A program made the position numbers and the translations under genes. A DNA stretch of 20,026 nt from a virus, in the IMG/VR virus record IMGVR_UViG_3300045107_000088, positions 1 through 20,026 of that record. One strand, given 5' to 3'. Shown piece by piece: positions 16,890 through 20,026 of the stretch. Positions within the stretch are counted from its first letter, which is position 1. Every line of letters begins with the position of its first letter. The notes beneath the pieces were generated by a model that had not been told where the DNA came from, ran no database searches, and was given only the letters and a program-made list of their open reading frames with translations.

Positions 16890-18728
16890 AATCGCGCGCT
16901 GGCGCTTGTGCCAGCCAACGCGATCGCCTCGCTTGACGAGAACAGCCTTGAGGCGCGCGAGTGCGCGCGCGTCTACCAGGACGCGATCAACGAAGCAGTC
17001 GAGCGCGGACAATGGTCCTTCGCCCGCGACCGGGTGGCGCTCGCGCAGGTGGCGAACCGGCGCCCGGACGAATGGGCCTTCGCCTACGCGCTGCCCACCA
17101 CCGGGCAAGTCGTGGGCGTGTTCCCAGCCACCGGCGAGCCGATCGATTTCACCTCCTACGACTATGACAGCGAGGCGCGCTGGGGGCGGCCGATCGACCG
17201 CACAGTTCGCTATATCGTCGCGGCGGATGCGCTCTATACCGATCTCGCCGATGCGCAGGCCGACATTGCGCTGACCGACCCGGACCCGAGCCGCTTTCCG
17301 CCGCTGTTCGCCGCGGCGCTGGCCGTCGACGTGGCTGCGCGCGTGTGCATGGCGATCACCAAATCGTCGAACCGCCAGCGCGAGCTGATGATCATGGCGG
17401 AGACGGCGTGGGACCGCGCGCTCAGCCACGAGCTCAACGAGCGCCGCTCCAAGCCCAACCTGTATCTGGGTGGCAGCGTCACGGGCGCGCAGCCGGGCTA
17501 TTCCGCGTCGGCACTCTCGCCATCCGGGCTGACGGTTCAGTCTACGCTGTCTTCGCAGATCAGCGATTTCAGCAGCGCAGTGCGAGCCCAGATCGTCGCC
17601 ACGCTCATCGCTGGGTCGAACATCACACTGACGCCGCAGGGCGACGGCTCGGCGGCGACCATCCGCATCGCAGCGGCAGGCGGCGGCAGCGGCGGAGTCT
17701 CGGACGGGAACAAGGGCGACATCACCGTCTCGAACAGCGCTGCCACATGGACCGTGAACGCGTCGGTGCTGGCCGGGCGCGAGCCAGCGATCACCGCGGG
17801 CACCACGTCGCAATATTGGCGGGGGGACAAGGCGTGGGCGACGCTCGATCGCACGGCCGTCGGACTGGGCAATGTCGATAACACCTCCGACACCGGCAAG
17901 CCCGTCAGCACCGCGCAGGCCGCTGCCATTGCCACCAAGCTGAACGCCTCCGTCGTGTCCACCTTCGGGCTTGGCCTGATCGGCGTGGCCGACGCAGCGA
18001 CTGGGCGCACCACACTGGGCCTGGGGACTGCTGCAACCGCCGCGGCGAGTTCGTTCGAACCAGCCATTACTGCGGGCAGCGCAAGCCAATATTGGCGCGG
18101 CGATAAAGCCTGGGCGACGCTGAACGCTGCGGCAGTGGGGCTGGGGAACGTCGACAACACGTCGGACGCGAACAAGCCGGTCAGCACCGCGCAGGCGACG
18201 GCGATCGGCGCGAAGCTCAATGCCTCGGCCGTATCGACCTTCGGGCTGTCGCTGGTGGGCGCCGCGGATGCAGCAGCCGCGCGCACGACGCTGGGCCTGG
18301 GCACGGCCGCGACCGCGGCGGCGTCGTCGTTTGAGCCAGCCATCGCCACCGGCACCACCGACCAATATTGGCGCGGCGACAAGACGTGGGTGGCGCCTCC
18401 CATCGTCGTTGCCTTCGGGTGGTCGGGCAAGCCCGGCGCGTCCGACGTGCAGTCGGTCTGGCCGGAGCGCAGCTTCACGATAGCCTCCGGGTCCACCGAC
18501 AAGCGCGGGCAGATTGCAGTCGGTGCGACCGGAACGGCCGTCGATATCACCGTCAACCGCAACGGCACGACGATCGGGACGATCCGCGTTCCAACGACCA
18601 CGGGCGCGCCCACGTTCAGCTTTCCGTCCGCCGTGTCTGGCAGCGCGGGCGACCGGCTCGATTTCATCGCGCCTGCCACACAGGACGCGACGCTTTTCGG
18701 CGCGCGTTTCCAGATCATCTTGCGTTGA
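16863..18728 (+). CDS. Tail tubular A (Gp11-like) adaptor fused to fibre repeats, 621 aa
   Basis: Residues 1-205 match the T7 Gp11-type head-tail adaptor: VCNRALALVPANAIASLDE, ARECARVYQDAINEAVERGQ, WSFARDRVALA, and a helical FPPLFAAALAVDVAARVCMA, ending about where the separate protein normally ends (T7 Gp11 is about 196 aa). A Ser/Gly-rich linker (about 206-280) leads into tail-fibre repeats: two full 92-residue copies (307-398 and 399-490, 83% identical) plus a third partial copy (491-509). They contain the known fibre motif GLGNVDNTSDANKPVSTAQ. The end (515-621) is a beta-rich tip-like domain (SFTIASGSTDKRGQIAVGAT and so on). The frame is unbroken. It likely builds the adaptor ring and carries fibre or receptor-contact material on it. 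Linkage and roles are inference from recognised motifs. Confidence 0.85.
   Translation: MRASAVTVCNRALALVPANAIASLDENSLEARECARVYQDAINEAVERGQWSFARDRVALAQVANRRPDEWAFAYALPTTGQVVGVFPATGEPIDFTSYDYDSEARWGRPIDRTVRYIVAADALYTDLADAQADIALTDPDPSRFPPLFAAALAVDVAARVCMAITKSSNRQRELMIMAETAWDRALSHELNERRSKPNLYLGGSVTGAQPGYSASALSPSGLTVQSTLSSQISDFSSAVRAQIVATLIAGSNITLTPQGDGSAATIRIAAAGGGSGGVSDGNKGDITVSNSAATWTVNASVLAGREPAITAGTTSQYWRGDKAWATLDRTAVGLGNVDNTSDTGKPVSTAQAAAIATKLNASVVSTFGLGLIGVADAATGRTTLGLGTAATAAASSFEPAITAGSASQYWRGDKAWATLNAAAVGLGNVDNTSDANKPVSTAQATAIGAKLNASAVSTFGLSLVGAADAAAARTTLGLGTAATAAASSFEPAIATGTTDQYWRGDKTWVAPPIVVAFGWSGKPGASDVQSVWPERSFTIASGSTDKRGQIAVGATGTAVDITVNRNGTTIGTIRVPTTTGAPTFSFPSAVSGSAGDRLDFIAPATQDATLFGARFQIILR
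17781..18389 (+). repeat. 276-bp coding tandem repeat in the fibre part
   Basis: Two full 276-bp units (17781-18056, 18057-18332) and 57 bp of a third (18333-18389). Each encodes 92 residues starting EPAI and ending AAASSF. The DNA has drifted at many third positions while protein identity stays high, so the repeat is not very recent and appears to be under protein-level selection. Confidence 0.9.
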
Positions 18729-18739
18729 GGGAGGACGAA

Positions 18740-19249
18740 GTGGCTTGGGCTGCACCCCAGACCGATGCCGAGCTTGCGGACCGGCAGTCCGAAGAGGGCT
18801 ACCAGGCGTATCGCGCGGCGCGGCTGCGCGTCTCCGCCCAAGGCCGCACGCTCTTGGAAGCGCTCGCGCCACTCGTTGCCAATGGCGACTTCGCGGGGCT
18901 GGCCCAAGCGACGCGGGAGGTCCGCACCAACTACGATAGCTACATGGCGCACGTCGCGGTCAACGCAGCGCGCGTGGCTGCAGGTAACCCGTCCTACATC
19001 GGCCCGCCCGAAGCTGCCGACCAGCTCGCGCAGCTCGACCAGATCGCGGCGGGCATGGCGCGCTTTGCCGACGGTATCGACGCCTGGACCGTCTCGCTCA
19101 CCCAGTTGGCAGGCGGGGCGCCGTCGCCTGATGCGGCGAGCGCGCTCAACGCCCAGGCGGGCTACTGCCACGCTGCTTCTGCCACCCTGCGCGCGATCCT
19201 CGTGGACTACGCTGCGGCTCGGCTGGGGCTGATCCCGCCAACGGGCTGA
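18740..19249 (+). CDS. Helical virion-module protein, 169 aa
   Basis: GTG 18740 has GGGAGG five bases upstream. The in-frame extension back to 18368 is only the shadow of the fibre gene. The product is nearly all helix, with charged heptad-like stretches (LADRQSEEGYQAYRAARLRV, ADQLAQLDQIAAGMARFADG) and a single Cys. It lies between the adaptor-fibre fusion and a surface protein, so it could be a fibre chaperone, an internal tail protein or an assembly factor. No family recognised; the position supports a tail-related role. Confidence 0.7.
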   Translation: MAWAAPQTDAELADRQSEEGYQAYRAARLRVSAQGRTLLEALAPLVANGDFAGLAQATREVRTNYDSYMAHVAVNAARVAAGNPSYIGPPEAADQLAQLDQIAAGMARFADGIDAWTVSLTQLAGGAPSPDAASALNAQAGYCHAASATLRAILVDYAAARLGLIPPTG

Positions 19250-19254
19250 TCGCC

Positions 19255-19995
19255 GTGGCGCGCCCTACCGTCCAAGCAAGCACAAGCTGGCGTTCGCTGC
19301 GGGTCACCAGCGCCACCGGGTCGCTGACGGTCCCTGCGGGGCTGTCCAACGCGATGATCTCGGTTGCCGTGCACGCGTATGACGGCGGCAACTCGGCGGT
19401 GCTGTCGTCGATCATCACCGGAGTCACGTGGACGCCTTCGGGTGGTTCGGCAGTCGCGCTGACGGAAGCGACCGGCGCGCGCGTCAGCCAGGGCGGCGCG
19501 GGCTATTCGGGCTACAGCTCGGATACCGGCTTGTGGTATTTGGCGCTGGGCGACACGTCGTCATCGGTTGCCGGCACGATCGCGGTAAGCGGATCGAACA
19601 ACATCTACGCCGTCGCGGCCGTGGTCTGGGACAATACCGACCAGACCACGCCGATCTCGAGCTCTAGCGGCGCGGGAGCTTACCAGAACAGCACGGCGGC
19701 GCGCACGTCGTCGCTGGGCTCGCTGAACAGCAACGACACAGCGTTCGCGGCCTATGGCTGGGACTCGGCGGGCCGAACCCAGTCGGGCGGAACGAACATC
19801 ACGCTCACGAACGGCGCGAGCATGGTCAATCCGGGGATTTCGGCCGACTACAGCACCGCCGCGTCGCCTTCGATCACCTGGACGCCCAGCCCGGCCACTT
19901 GGCGTTCGGCGGCGTTCATTGCGACGATCAAGGGCTATTCGGCGGGCGGTGTTGCAGTGTCCTGCGGCTATGTCCTCATCCAGAGGCCCTGCTGA
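19255..19995 (+). CDS. Beta-rich surface or tail protein, 246 aa
   Basis: GTG 19255, six bases after the previous stop; only a weak SD is visible. The protein is rich in Ser, Thr, Gly and Ala with many short strands (STSWRSLRVTSATGSLTVPA, ISVAVHAYDGGNSAVLSSII, TWTPSGG repeated as WTPSPATW). One half consists of loops such as SSSSGAGAYQNSTAARTSS. Such composition is common in phage capsid decoration, tail and receptor-binding proteins, and in C-terminal carbohydrate-binding folds. It ends GVAVSCGYVLIQRPC, with two Cys that may bond. The 3' neighbour starts at the overlapping TGATG. No catalytic motif is visible. Function inferred from location and composition only. Confidence 0.7.
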   Translation: MARPTVQASTSWRSLRVTSATGSLTVPAGLSNAMISVAVHAYDGGNSAVLSSIITGVTWTPSGGSAVALTEATGARVSQGGAGYSGYSSDTGLWYLALGDTSSSVAGTIAVSGSNNIYAVAAVVWDNTDQTTPISSSSGAGAYQNSTAARTSSLGSLNSNDTAFAAYGWDSAGRTQSGGTNITLTNGASMVNPGISADYSTAASPSITWTPSPATWRSAAFIATIKGYSAGGVAVSCGYVLIQRPC

Positions 19996-20026
19996 TGGCG
20001 TTCCGCGTAGCATTGCCCAATTTCAG
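19995..20026 (+). CDS. Start of the next late gene, cut by the right edge
   Basis: The ATG at 19995 shares its A with the preceding stop (TGATG), the usual overlap in this phage. Only MAFRVALPNF can be read before the window ends. It is presumably another tail gene, but nothing about function can be said. Confidence 0.55.
   Translation, partial: MAFRVALPNF

Noticed and set aside
16752-18872. 706-codon minus-strand frame opposite the tail adaptor-fibre gene
   Set aside because: Its repetitive content is only the complement of the fibre repeats. The plus strand has recognised adaptor and fibre motifs.
1-20026. Integrase, attachment sites, tRNA genes, lysis genes, reverse transcriptase
   Set aside because: Looked for as expected partners of a temperate phage; none could be supported anywhere in the window, so none is reported.

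Overview
This window is a contiguous stretch of a temperate tailed (podovirus-like) bacteriophage or prophage. The GC-rich DNA, the codon use and the promoter style suggest an alphaproteobacterial host, probably a sphingomonad. That host call is inference, because no bacterial chromosomal gene is visible. No integrase, attachment site, lysis gene, tRNA or CRISPR array was found, so lysogeny is inferred only from the CI-like repressor and its operators.

Layout. (1) Positions 1-4248 hold a leftward early operon of fourteen genes, each overlapping the next by 1 or 4 bases. It runs from a promoter at about 4299-4326 and carries many microproteins, a YqaJ/lambda-type exonuclease with a conserved partner protein, and a zinc-finger plus NUMOD3-like repeat protein. 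(2) Positions 4299-5595 are the lysogeny switch. They hold a LexA/CI-type repressor (leftward), a small AT-richer membrane protein downstream of it, and a Cro-like regulator (rightward). Five copies of a 15-bp operator (ATRCCGNNNCGGYAT) lie here, two at the left promoter and three between repressor and Cro. (3) Positions 5592-10315 carry rightward early and replication genes: small proteins, a VRR-NUC nuclease, a Toprim primase-like protein and a RepA-type hexameric helicase. They are followed by a roughly 300-bp non-coding-looking stretch (9010-9363) with eight exact 9-bp iterons and three large inverted repeats, a strong replication-origin candidate. A zinc-binding protein and a tandem-HTH protein come next. 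(4) Positions 10312-20026 are the packaging and virion module: small and large terminase, portal, Bbp19-family protein, scaffold, major capsid protein, Bbp16-type cement protein, tail adaptor, tail or surface proteins. The gene order resembles Bordetella phage BPP-1.

The genes fit one lysogeny-to-lytic programme. The repressor would silence the left promoter (recombination and host-takeover genes) and the right promoter (replication and then late genes). After induction, helicase and primase would act at the iteron region, the exonuclease system would process or recombine DNA, and the terminase would fill BPP-1-like capsids.

The least ordinary items are the iteron/hairpin region beside a RepA-like helicase, the fusion of a Gp11-type tail adaptor to fibre repeats in one 621-residue protein, the unbroken 14-gene overlap chain, the five-site operator set with apparently leaderless regulator genes, and a 52-bp repeat placed after two late-gene stop codons.
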